Assembly: GCA_025617375.2 (NCBI GenBank)
Contig: JAMYGW020000010.1
Span: forward strand, 1,426,001 to 1,490,000
DNA from: Acarospora socialis
Lineage: Eukaryota > Ascomycota > Lecanoromycetes > Acarosporales > Acarosporaceae
Length of the DNA stretch: 64,000 nucleotides
Direction: 5' to 3'
Position numbers and translations under genes: made by a program. The notes under the pieces were generated by a model. The model made no database searches, had not been told where the DNA came from, and saw only the letters and a program-made list of their open reading frames with translations. Positions within the stretch are counted from its first letter, which is position 1; every line of letters begins with the position of its first letter. Positions 1 through 9,497 of this stretch are shown piece after piece.

Positions 1-190
1 ACGCGTCTTGGTTGTAAGGTTACCCTAGTTGATGGGAAACGTTGATATATCGTCTCTTCTTTCAAACGCAATAAGCCTTTTCTGTGGCACATCACTGTAC
101 AGCCTATCTCCTGTGAAGATATCCACCAATTGAACGTATCAGCTTCGTATCGCACGCGTGTCACAAGCAGGTCAGGTCATCCAAACCTAC

Positions 191-355
191 AAGAGTTAGT
201 AGAATCGTCCAGTCGTCCATTCCAAGGCGTTTTCTTGCCACGGTCATTCCCATCCGGACAACAAGAAAGAGGCCGGCAACAATGACCATAACCACGCTGA
301 GAATGTAAAGAGTCCAACCTCGCTGAACAGGCCCCCGCTGTGCCCCACCCAACAT
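191..355 (-). pseudogene. N-terminal fragment of a fungal rhodopsin-like integral membrane protein
   Basis: About 55 codons can be read. They give one hydrophobic helix (WTLYILSVVMVIVAGLFLVV) followed by a basic loop and a GMDDWTILLTL segment. The order 'first helix, R-rich loop, DDW-I-LL' is typical of the N-terminus of the large fungal rhodopsin-domain/Pth11-like membrane protein family (known family pattern). A good splice donor (GTAGGT, minus strand) follows at 190, so this could be a first exon. However, the 190 bases to the window edge contain no convincing second helix in any frame. The family has seven helices and about 350-400 residues, so this is either a decayed fragment or a gene whose remainder lies outside the window. 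It abuts the DUF1203-like fragment, which suggests a scrambled junction. Family call moderately sure; integrity doubtful. Confidence 0.45.
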
Positions 356-668
356 TGGGAGCCATAGATTGACTATAGCCGTTGTAGGACGGTGCTACCA
401 TCATGTGTCTCTCATCATACGCCCTCACTGACAGCAATCTCCTCATCTGTCTCTCCGGCAAAACGTCACCATCGAAGAGATTGCAGTCCTCGACGTGAAT
501 AAATATAGGGCCCGTGCCGCGGTAGGGTGTGACACTGTCGGCTGGGAAAGGGTCGTAGGCAATGAGGTTGAGTAAGTTGCCGGGGCTTGCGTGGAGAAGG
601 CAGCGGCGGAGGAGGTCGGCGGCTAAGGCAAGGGCTAGGGAGGAAGTGGTGAGGATCTTGGAGAGTCA
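352..668 (-). pseudogene. DUF1203-like fragment
   Basis: One minus-strand frame reads about 100 residues with the hallmarks of the DUF1203 family: a CLLHASPGN stretch where family members have a CR-x-CL-x-A-x-x-GE segment, then LIAYDPFP, then TPYRGTGPIFIHVEDC, then VRAYDER. The core 'PY-x-x-TGPIF-x-H-x-x-x-C' is what I use to identify it. The function of DUF1203 proteins is unknown to me. Upstream the frame is closed by a stop just before KILTTS and the expected N-terminal third is not visible. Downstream the expected last 30-40 residues are replaced by the rhodopsin-like start. No splice sites rescue the ends. I read it as a broken remnant. The long plus-strand reading frame covering 562-798 is its antisense shadow. 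Confidence 0.5.
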
Positions 669-1778
669 TGGCACTGAGGACGTGCCGGTCGTCACGCACG
701 AGAGGGACGATTGGAAACTGTCGCCGGGTGGGTGGCGTTGGGCGCGGCCGAAGTTGTGGGAGAATGTCGATCGGTTGGTTGAGCAGTCAGCGGTTTGAAT
801 CCGGGACGGCTTCGGCTTGACGTCCCTTGGGTTGAAAGTGATGGATGAGCGTCGAATGGGGTGATGGAGTTATTGTGGTTGGGTCTCACAATGTGGTCTT
901 TTGGGCTGCTTGCCTCGTCCATGTTCTTGGGCTCTGTAAACCTCTTTATATCTATCGGCGGATGTTTATGTGTATCATGCCTATCATATACTTAGGCTAG
1001 TATATGTATTACTGCACACATATCTTTGATCCCGCCCTACCAGGACATAACTTACCCGTAGGAAGCTTTATGTCTTCGCTTACTAAGCAATTCCCGCCCG
1101 ACTCCGGCAGAACCTGCCCGACGACATGTTCATCTCTGGCCCCTTCCTGTTCGTTCTCTTGCCCATCTAGTTCATTGGTAGTTCTACTTTCGGCATGCGA
1201 GATGTCGAGGATGAAGTTCTGATGAGTCATAACCAGCTTTCATGTGATGGGATATTAGATGGGCGCGAAGGGGGTGCAGATAGAGGTAAGGGGCCAAATA
1301 TGTAGAAGCCTGGAGCGAAGCGTGACGAGTATCTACGAAAGATGCGAGGCAGCACTCATGAGTAGTGTATGACGAGAAGGTGAGGGAGGCATAATCGCAC
1401 GCTTCCCTAGGGTTCACCATCAGCGTGAGAGAAGTCTCACATGCTCACCGCACGTGCCCATCTTCCATTTCAACATAAACTGACGCTTGCATTGATTTCC
1501 TGACTGCCTAAACGACTACTTGATAGAAGAAAGAAACCTCACCGCCTCTTTCCTTTCATACAAGCAACTGTTCTTTTCCTACACAGTTCTGAAATCCTGA
1601 CAAGACTTACGCAGTAATACAGACCCTTGAAAAGCGATGCGGGTTAGACAGGACGGAAGAAGAGAGGGCCATACTAAGTACAGTACTGGGTAGACAATGA
1701 GAGTTGCGTGAACATGGCTGATAATGCTCTCAATGATACCCGGCCGCTCTTCCAAGCCGCCTGCTCAAGACTGGACTC
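669..1778. other. Intergenic, no supported gene
   Basis: Short reading frames occur on both strands but none shows a domain, a splice pattern or biased composition. The right part should contain the 3' untranslated region of the large minus-strand gene that ends at 1779. I see no RNA gene or repeat here. Confidence 0.5.
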
Positions 1779-4700
1779 TCACATGAGAGGGAACTGCGCC
1801 TTGTACTTCGCAATCTCCGCACGTTCTTCCTCACGGATGGTGTTGAAGAACTTGTCGACAGCTTCGTAATGGACGCCTTCGGAAGTCGGAAAGCGACGGA
1901 CTGGCTCATAGAAGAAAGATGGGGCCGCAGCGTTCATGGGTCCCTTCGAGCCAGCCTGGGTTCCGGCGCCAGTCACTTGCCCAGAAGAACGCCTACTGCT
2001 CGCCTCACTGCTCGCTTCGGTGCTAGCAGGAGCGTTTGAAGAGACCGAATCCATCGCGCCATCGTACTGAGGAACGTAGCCATGGCCACGAGCTTGATGA
2101 AGGGGAGCAGCGACAGAAGGCCCTGCTTTATAGACGCGGGTATCCTTGTATCCACCGAAGTGCGGCATCCCACCGATACGTTCTCCCTCTCTTGCCATCA
2201 CGTTGTGGTTTTGGAACTGTTGCATATTCGAATACGGTCCGCCGAATTGCGGCATCCCACCGATACGTTCTCCCTCTCGTCCCATCACGTTCTGGAACGG
2301 TTGCGTATCTGAATAAGAACCGCTCCTCTGGTTCTCCTTGTTGACAAAGCTCGAAGCGGGGGGGTAGTGGATTGGCAATCCAGCTGCGTTCAACTCAAGT
2401 CGACGGAGCTCTTTAGTATGCTCTTCATAAGGCTTTGTCTGACTATCAGTCGAAGAATGGCGAGGATCCCTCAGCATTGTGCGCAAAAACTCCTTCTGAT
2501 CATTCTGACCGCTAGAAGAGGTATTAGTGTCAGCAATTCACTCCCATGCAGGTTTTGTTCGAGGCGGCGTCAGCGTACTTCACTGTGTTCTTCTGCGCAA
2601 GCTCCTTGGCAGCGCGCTCTTGGGCAAAGAAGTGCTCCCTCTCTTCCTCTTGAGTCACTTCCTTTCCATCTATCTCGAATCTCCACTTGACCCGCATGTA
2701 TTCTGGTTGATGACTTGGTGCTGAATTAGCTTGTGGAGGTCATGACTATCCAGTCACTCATGAGAAACTTACTCCGACTTGGTGGCCCAAGAATCGACAG
2801 AGTTGGCCTTGGAACCCTTGGACTTCCCTTGGATTTCACACTCATCCAATGTCGGCAAACTCCATGTATTCGTTACTGCAGGATATGGTTGGCTGGTACC
2901 AGACCTACCGCTCAGCGATCCGTGGTTGAATCCATAACGAGCTGGTGTCTCCGGCGCATCTTCGACATAGGCATGCTTCGATTGGCGAGTCAATTCACCG
3001 TTACCGTTCCCGGCCCACGTCGTCTGATTGCTTGCTGGGTTCACGGGTCCGCTACCTGAAGCTGTCGTCTCCTGGGCATATGTTGCCTTGTACTGATTTG
3101 CACGAGCTACGGTAGCTTCCCACTTAGCTTTTTCCCACTGAGCTTTCTTCCACCTAATCTCACGATCGACCTTCTCCAAGCTCACTCCACTATTCTTGAG
3201 ATCGTCGAAGAACTTCTGGTATTGAGCCTCAAAGTCATACGGCTGTGGATTGGTAACGTAATCAGGCACGGCCTTTGCCAACGGGATGCGTCTAAAATCT
3301 AGCATCGCCCAGCGAATATCCTCCTCAGCATCATCTTGATCGTCATTTGGAGACCAGCCGACACGTCCATGAAGCCTTGCATGATCGCGAGCTTGTTGCA
3401 TGACCGCTGCGAACTCTGCAGGTGTCGAGCAAAACCTCTTGGGCTCGTTAGGTGGGTTAATCCCCAGTTTCGTCGCATAGCTTGCTTGATCTTCCCAGAC
3501 GTACGGGAGTTGACCAGCTTGTCCTTGAGCCAGACCATAGCTTGCGTGGTAAGTGGGATACTCGTTGTGAGTCACATCGTGGCCTTGCCCATTGGCATTG
3601 GATGACTGCTGGAACGGAACGTGACCATGACTCCAGGTCGCTCCAGACAGGTAGTCGGTTGTGGTCGGTTCATATCCAGTGCCTTGCACATTACCAGGGA
3701 AGGCCTGCCCATTGTACTCCTTGGCATTCCAATCATCTTTACCATATTCAAGCCCCGCAGGAATCGATTGCGTCGCAGAGTGATTGCTATGGAATACCGG
3801 ATTGGTTGTACCAGACGAGTGCTGCTGCCAGGATTGAGCGTCGATATTGGGGTTAGTCTGTTGAGCTTTCCAACCATCACTATCGATTTCATGGCTAGGT
3901 GGGAAATGTGCGACAATGTTTTGCACGGGTGGACCTGCATGAACCGGAAAGCCAGCGCCATACATGTGTGGACATCCTGCGAGTGCTGGCAGACCAATGA
4001 CAGGAAAATGTTGGCCTTGGATGTTAGGAGCAGTGCTTCCCATGCCAAACCCCTGCGTAGCTTGCGACATCTGCGCGTTGGATGGGTGAGAGTTCATCTG
4101 AGTCGGTTTATCCAGATTTTCCTTGATAACTCGAGTCTCATCGATCTGCACAACTAGCTGTCGTCGTTGAGCAACCACAGCGGATAGCGCAAGTTGACCA
4201 ATCTGAGCGCGATTCAGTGCGACATATTTGTCTAGTTGGTCAAGCTCTGCACGCAAACCATCCAGCTGTTTTTGGAGGGCCTGTCGCTGTACTTCCACCG
4301 CAGGTTGATTGAACGCGATAGGCATGTTGTTGGTCACGTTCATGAGCGGCATAGGCTGCATCGAAGCTAGCGGCATTGGTGCGACCATCGGCATTGGTGA
4401 GACCATGGGAAATGCTGGAGGAATCGGCGGCGGAGCTAGCTGTGGACCCTGTTGAAATCCGTGCAGTTGCGCAAGGATAGTGTTCGGTCCGTCAGAAATC
4501 GCCTCGTACAGGACACCGTTATTCGCCACAACTGTTGGACCATGAGCTAACTTCATGAGCACTTGAGTTCCGAATGGGAGCGGTGTTGGGAAGCCAGGGA
4601 CCAAGACATTAGCCTGGCTCTTGTTTCCTTGGGCGGTGACAAAGTTGGCTTCTGACTGCTGAGGATTGCCTTGGCTTTCATGGTGAGATGACGCGATGGG

Positions 4701-5739
4701 AACGTTCTCCGTGACAGGCGATGTATGTCCTTTGCCATGTTCTTTGCCATCGTTGGAAGCACTTGCTACCTGTTGGGTACTTGTCGCTTGTGCTGGAGCT
4801 TGCGAGTGGATGACATTGGCAATGCTGCTGAGGTTGAAAGAAGGAGGCGGTGATCCGTGTGGAACCACAGGGACGATGCGCCCACCAGCAGTGACTCGAC
4901 TATGGGGTGGCGAAGCATGTTCTTTGAGAAACCTCCGAAAGCCAGCATGAATCTGGGCCAGAGGAGTATCGGGTGGCTGTTTAGGTTGGCGGCAAGGGTC
5001 CTTCGGCTCTTCTGGCTCCTTTGGTCCAATACGTTTGAAGAGTAACTCTTCCGCATCCGAGCCTGTTGACTCCTTCGAGATGTGGGACGATCCGCGAGCT
5101 TGAGGGTCTTTCTGTTTGCAAAGGGTTGACCCCTTCAAGATTTTCACTAAGTTCGGTAGGCTGTGAGCTCTCTGTACAGATACCAGTTGTGACACGGATA
5201 AGAAAGGGAGGATGGATTGACAACAGAGCTTTCGTTCCTGCGGAAAGCAAGCCGTGAAACAACTGGAACGACAATGGCCAATGATAACCTTGAAAGATGA
5301 AGCAGCGCGACCCAGTGAATGTTACGGATGTTCGAGAAACGTTACCAGTGCTCGGATAGAGGTTCAGAGAGGTGTGAGAAGATGAAAGGTACGTACGTTT
5401 GATAGCATCGTTGCTAAACTTCAATGGAAGCGGAGCTTTTGGTTCCTTCTTTCCAAGCTCGAGCAAGAAGCTGAGGTCGTAGGTTTTTTTCTCCAAGTTT
5501 GTTACTGGCTTCTGCTCGACGTGTATTTTGTTACCTTCCGTCTTCGAGTTTACCACTGCAGTTTCCATGTCATCGAAAACTTCGACGTAGATGCCGTCCA
5601 AAGTTAGAGTGGCTGGAGTGGCCGTGTGGGTGTTGAGCGCCGCCTTGAATGCGTTCCAAGCAGCTTGAAAACGGCTGCGTCCAACCTCAGGTGAAGACGA
5701 TGATGTGCTGTTGACACTGCTTCTACGGTTACTAGCCAT
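1779..5739 (-). CDS. Large low-complexity protein (about 1,194 aa), four exons, unknown function
   Basis: I do not recognise a known domain. Phase-consistent exons are 5739-5397, 5146-2773, 2713-2579 and 2511-1779. The introns begin GTACGT, GTAAGT and GTACGC. The second intron's acceptor (AAG) is the least certain; a CAG 8 bases further on breaks the frame. The N-terminal 110 residues are ordered-looking (RSRFQAAWNAFKAALNTH, then a charged LEKKTYDLSFLLELGKKEPK segment). A long Q/N/P/G-rich, probably disordered stretch follows, interrupted by a likely coiled coil (VEVQRQALQKQLDGLRAEL onwards) and by a Trp/Lys-rich helix (REIRWKKAQWEKAKWEATVA). The C-terminal exon holds two copies of a 29-residue repeat. 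The composition resembles prion-like or scaffold proteins, but that is only a compositional remark. It shares its upstream region only with the 3' end of the next minus-strand gene. Real gene: fairly sure; function: unknown. Confidence 0.75.
2161..2334 (-). repeat. 87-bp in-frame tandem duplication in the last exon
   Basis: Two copies start at 2161 and 2248. Each encodes a 29-residue unit containing REGERIGGMP followed by (Q/H)FGG. The spacing of 87 bp is a multiple of three, so the reading frame is kept. The two copies are nearly identical at DNA level over the first 40 bases, which suggests a fairly recent duplication. Confidence 0.8.
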
Positions 5740-6598
5740 CTTGACTGGTGCACGTTATGCTGTTTGAAAGAACTGAAGAAATAGTTCTGCTGCTCGCAGT
5801 GGGTGCGGTCTGGTGTTGTTGTGAGAGAAGGAGTGAAAGGGAGAACTTACGAGGAAAGGTGAGCAAATGTTAGGCAACGACGACCTAATGGGCCTTAGCG
5901 ACGAGCGAATAGCTTATGCGTGCGTAAAAGCTTGCGTGAAATTTGGGCGCGTCAAGGTGCAAATGCGTTGGCGGACGTGACCGACGTTGAAGCTCTGGAG
6001 TCGTGTTTTCGCTAGAAATATTGACCTTTAGGGCAGGCGCGCTCGTTCGGAGAAACGAAAAGGCCGGCCGGGACCGCCTCAACTTCTCTGGCTACTGCTA
6101 TTACCTTGTTGCATTATTGCACTTCTGGCTACAATTTACAGGCGATATTACTAGATAATTGCACGTACAGTGTCTTCAGATCAAGTGCAAGTCGCTGTCA
6201 TTGTTTGTAAGTCGTTGTTCGATGGTCAGGCTGTCAATGCTGCTGCATTGACAGATGGACACGACTGTTGATTCAAGCGTCATGTATAACAAAATTATGC
6301 TGCTCACTGGGCATGATTTTTTATCGACTTACACTTAGTGTTTGCTTTTTACAAAAGCTAATAGCCTCTTCGCATGAAAAGGATATCTCAAGATGTGGGA
6401 GGAATGCAGCTTGCTCTTTGAACCTGACAACTTGACCACTTCCAACAGTATCGACATTTATTTACCAAGGCTTTTGTTTCCGCAATAGGTGAGATACTGA
6501 GACCAAATGTAACATATATGTTATCATAGACCACGTTCACGACAAGCATAGGGTTCGTAAGCTTGAAAATTTGAAGCTCCTACATGGGTGCAAGTAAC
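5740..6598. other. Intergenic: promoter side of the large gene and 3' side of the phosphatase-like gene
   Basis: About 860 bp between two minus-strand genes. The bases next to 5740 should contain the promoter and leader of the low-complexity gene. The stretch near 6100-6500 is more AT-rich. No gene, tRNA or repeat is visible. Confidence 0.5.
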
Positions 6599-8314
6599 TT
6601 ACACGCGCTCGTCCGTTTTAACGGGCTCAGCGAGCGGATTGATACTCATATCGTCGGCGTCAAAGCCGGGCCTCACCGAACGCGGTCTCTCCGAGACCTC
6701 GAGCTTAGCAGCTCCAGTCTTGCTACTCTCGCCGAGCTCCCAACTGCCCACCCTCTCGCCCTTTCCGCCAGACGATGCAGGGCCATCTCTACCTCTCCCA
6801 GCTGGGAGATCCGGATCGGAAGCCAGCTTCTCGCCTCCTTTGAAGCCACCGAGCGCAGACCTTCGTTTCATCTTCAGCCGGTGGACTCGGAGACCTCCAA
6901 GTAGCATCACTAGAGCGACCAAAGACCCGACAACAGCTAAAGCAACGACGGCGCCGATGACACCAGCTATGGCGGGTCTTAAGCCACCACTGCCATCGCT
7001 GTTGCATGAGTGGCTGGGGCCGCGAGCGTTAGTATCGTTAGTGTACGCGGCGCAGAAGATACTGATGCTACCGCAAACCTTACACCAATCACCGACGGAC
7101 GGAAGCATGATGCCTTCCATCCCACGGAGAAAGTCCTCAAAGGTCATATCCGTTTCACTCCGGGCACGGCCAAACAATGGATAGGAGATGAGCTGTGACG
7201 TAGCATTTGTTCCGTTGCGGAAAAGGAAGCGTACGTTGAGCTTCTCAATACTAGGGTAGGTGCCCCTGCTGTCATTGTCGACGCTGAACATCTCGAAGAC
7301 CATGGATGAGCCAAAATCTGGCATACCGTAAAAGTTTGTGCTGACTGAGGGAAGGCGCGCCAAGGCGGCGAATGCAACAAAAGGTTCAAAGCCGCCAAAG
7401 AGGACATTGATTTTGTCGGTAACTCCGAGGGTCTCCATATTGTTGAAGAGTAGCCCCACCACTTCCGCCGCCAATGTCTGTCCGGCAATCGTACGAATAT
7501 GGTCTCCGGAGGCGTGCCCGCTTACCGAGATATTGCCATTTATCGCGTAGACCAGCTGATTCGCCAGTGTCCGCGCCTTTGTTAGATCTGAGGGAGACAG
7601 GCTGTTCTGAACAGTTCGATTGTGCGTGTAGCCATAGTTGAGATAGTCGAAGATGGTGTATGCACTGCGGTAGCCAACACTGGGTTGTGGGAATATGCCG
7701 TCGAGGACTGAAGCTGGGAGGTCCCGATAAAAGCCACCATTCGCGAAGGAGGTTTGCAAACAGTCGTCGCTACTCAGATACTCGGCACGTGAGTTCGCGT
7801 ACGCCGGGCAATTGGTCTGGCCAGCAAGCCAGATAGAATTAGGGTCCAAACCAGAGGTAGTGTATAGCTGAGGATACTGATAACCGCCCAGAGGAAAGTC
7901 GATGTTCGACCCATTGGTAAGAACGGACATGGAGTTCAGTATCGTACCATTGGAGGCACTCAGAGGAGGATAGAGGCCTTGGATAAAGGCTTGGGCCGAG
8001 GCGACGACAAAGTCGTCAACCGTTGACATGGCGTTGAGTTGTACATTGTTAATCTCGTATGTAGAGATCCCATGGATTGCCTTGAAGCTATTCGTTGGCG
8101 GATCGATATATCTCTTGCGAAAGCTGGAGCCGGCAGAGTAGAGTTGTTGAGCGCCGAGAGGTGTCAAGACATTCTGCTCAGGAAGAATAATCGGCGTGCG
8201 CTCGCCATATCTGGTGAAGATGACCGAACTCCAGACGGTCTCGTTGTATTGAACCTGGGCAACAACCGAATGTAGACAGAAGGCGACGACGGCGACAACA
8301 GCAACCACCGCCAT
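6599..8314 (-). CDS. Membrane-anchored histidine-acid-phosphatase-like protein lacking catalytic residues (pseudoenzyme)
   Basis: 571 residues from the chosen start, which puts a clean signal peptide first (MAVVAVVAVVAFCLHSVVA). An in-frame ATG 69 bases upstream would bury that signal behind 23 extra residues. The fold family is the histidine phosphatase superfamily, branch 2: SVIFTRYGERTP at about residues 30-41 lies where active enzymes have RHGxRxP, and LTPLGAQQLYSAGSSFRKRY follows as usual. The catalytic His is a Tyr here (residue 36). The C-terminal HD proton-donor motif is replaced by FGGFEPFVAFAAL. Several N-x-S/T sites suggest a lumenal or extracellular domain. One transmembrane helix (about 448-475) follows, then a basic stop-transfer (HRLKMKRR) and a roughly 95-residue disordered cytosolic tail. 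The reading frame is uninterrupted, so this looks like a retained non-catalytic receptor or binder rather than a decayed gene (inference). It is divergent with tbf1. Confidence 0.85.
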   Translation of the reverse strand: MAVVAVVAVVAFCLHSVVAQVQYNETVWSSVIFTRYGERTPIILPEQNVLTPLGAQQLYSAGSSFRKRYIDPPTNSFKAIHGISTYEINNVQLNAMSTVDDFVVASAQAFIQGLYPPLSASNGTILNSMSVLTNGSNIDFPLGGYQYPQLYTTSGLDPNSIWLAGQTNCPAYANSRAEYLSSDDCLQTSFANGGFYRDLPASVLDGIFPQPSVGYRSAYTIFDYLNYGYTHNRTVQNSLSPSDLTKARTLANQLVYAINGNISVSGHASGDHIRTIAGQTLAAEVVGLLFNNMETLGVTDKINVLFGGFEPFVAFAALARLPSVSTNFYGMPDFGSSMVFEMFSVDNDSRGTYPSIEKLNVRFLFRNGTNATSQLISYPLFGRARSETDMTFEDFLRGMEGIMLPSVGDWCKVCGSISIFCAAYTNDTNARGPSHSCNSDGSGGLRPAIAGVIGAVVALAVVGSLVALVMLLGGLRVHRLKMKRRSALGGFKGGEKLASDPDLPAGRGRDGPASSGGKGERVGSWELGESSKTGAAKLEVSERPRSVRPGFDADDMSINPLAEPVKTDERV

Positions 8315-9497
8315 TGTACCGATGTCGCTCAAGGCGGCCCAACTCGAAGAAGATCTTTGAAGCTGGATGTGAAGTACTAGCACCTAGCTATGTGTGGAGT
8401 AAGGAAGATAGATGAACAGATCAGTCAGGGCGTACAACTAAGCTTGACAGCTGATCAGCCAAGCCACCTAGTATTGCAATCAATGCCTACAGCCTTCGCT
8501 ACCACCACATTCGCAAGGCTACCTGCAGCTACTCTGAGCTCTCTCCATCCCGCTTGGCAATACCTTAAGGTACCTAAGGTATTAATGGAGGTGGGGGCGG
8601 AGGTGGAAGGCGGGGTTAGAGCTCCTAGATGACCATTGCACGGACCACACTAAAAGTAGGTAGATAGGTGAGGCAAGGCATTCACATTTCACTTTATGTA
8701 GAAAGCCTGTTGGTCAAAGACTTCCATTGCAAGCAAAAGAACTTCGAAATGGATATTCTGTACGTTGGATAAACCTGTTGATGTTTGAGGCCGCCATAAA
8801 GGCGGTCGCTTACATAATCTCAAGCCTCTCGCTCCAATGGATTACTCGTAGCATTTCTGCTACTAAGGTAGGTACGGAGCGTAGCTATCGGGGATACCTT
8901 ATAAGGCATTGGAAGGCCTTGCTCGAGAGTATCGTAGAGAGCATCGACATAATAACCTGGATATCTGAGTCTGCATATGTTGATGATCCTAATCGCTCAA
9001 ACCGCCTTCGCACCGCCGCTCCCAATCCTAAACCCATGTGAATCAATCAATGGATGTACAAGTGCCTTATGAGAAAGTGTTAAGGGCTGAAGCTGGGGTC
9101 TCCTAAGCCAAACATAGGTAGGCCGTGCGGGCAGCTTCCATGCTTGATTTGTTCTCCGTTTCAATGAATGCCAGTGCCACTCCCACAACAGACAGAAATT
9201 CCATGGCGGTGAGGGTAGAAGTGAATAATCTGAATCAATCCACATTTCAAGCCTTCTTTCGTGATAGAAAACAATGCTCGTTACATATACTTCTAGCCAG
9301 TCTTAGGGGTTGAAGTTTGGCTTATTATTGACTTCTTTGGGATGTGTGCCAAATCAAGCAAGAGACAACGACAAAGCTTGGCGAAGTTTCATTTTTAGGT
9401 TAGGTTAGGTCAGCAAATTTTAGGGCCCAGTATCAACAGGAGACGACACCGTCAGAGCAGCGTCAACCCCCAATAAAGGCAGTCAGCACCTCGCAAA
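8315..9497. other. Divergent intergenic region between the phosphatase-like gene and tbf1
   Basis: Just under 1.2 kb that must serve both promoters. At 8561-8572 there is a perfect 12-bp palindrome (TACCTTAAGGTA) overlapping a second, near-palindromic TACCTAAGGTA copy. Similar AAGGTA/GGTAGGT words recur near 8655 and 8870. A small GC-rich inverted repeat sits near 8790-8806. No convincing gene: the reading frame at 8727-9041 has no recognisable feature. Telomere-like repeats near the tbf1 start are listed separately. Confidence 0.55.
9395..9425 (+). promoter_or_regulatory. Telomere-like repeats (TTAGG)3 plus TTAGGG upstream of tbf1
   Basis: Three tandem TTAGG units at 9395-9409 are followed by TTTTAGGGCCC with TTAGGG at 9420-9425, about 73-103 bases before the tbf1 start codon. 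TTAGGG is the common fungal telomere unit and the target of telobox proteins such as Tbf1 (yeast Tbf1 sites contain CCCTAA). Position and sequence suggest autoregulation. Binding itself is inference. Confidence 0.5.

Noticed and set aside
562-798. Plus-strand open frame of 78 codons with plausible composition
   Set aside because: It is antisense to the DUF1203-like remnant, whose conserved residues make the minus strand the meaningful one.
5147-5396. Continuous open frame from exon 1 of the large gene across this stretch
   Set aside because: Canonical GTACGT and TTAG sites with matching phase bound it, and the translation inside changes character, so I treat it as an intron.
8727-9041. 104-codon plus-strand frame between the phosphatase-like gene and tbf1
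   Set aside because: No recognisable domain, signal or splice context; length is within chance expectation for this composition.
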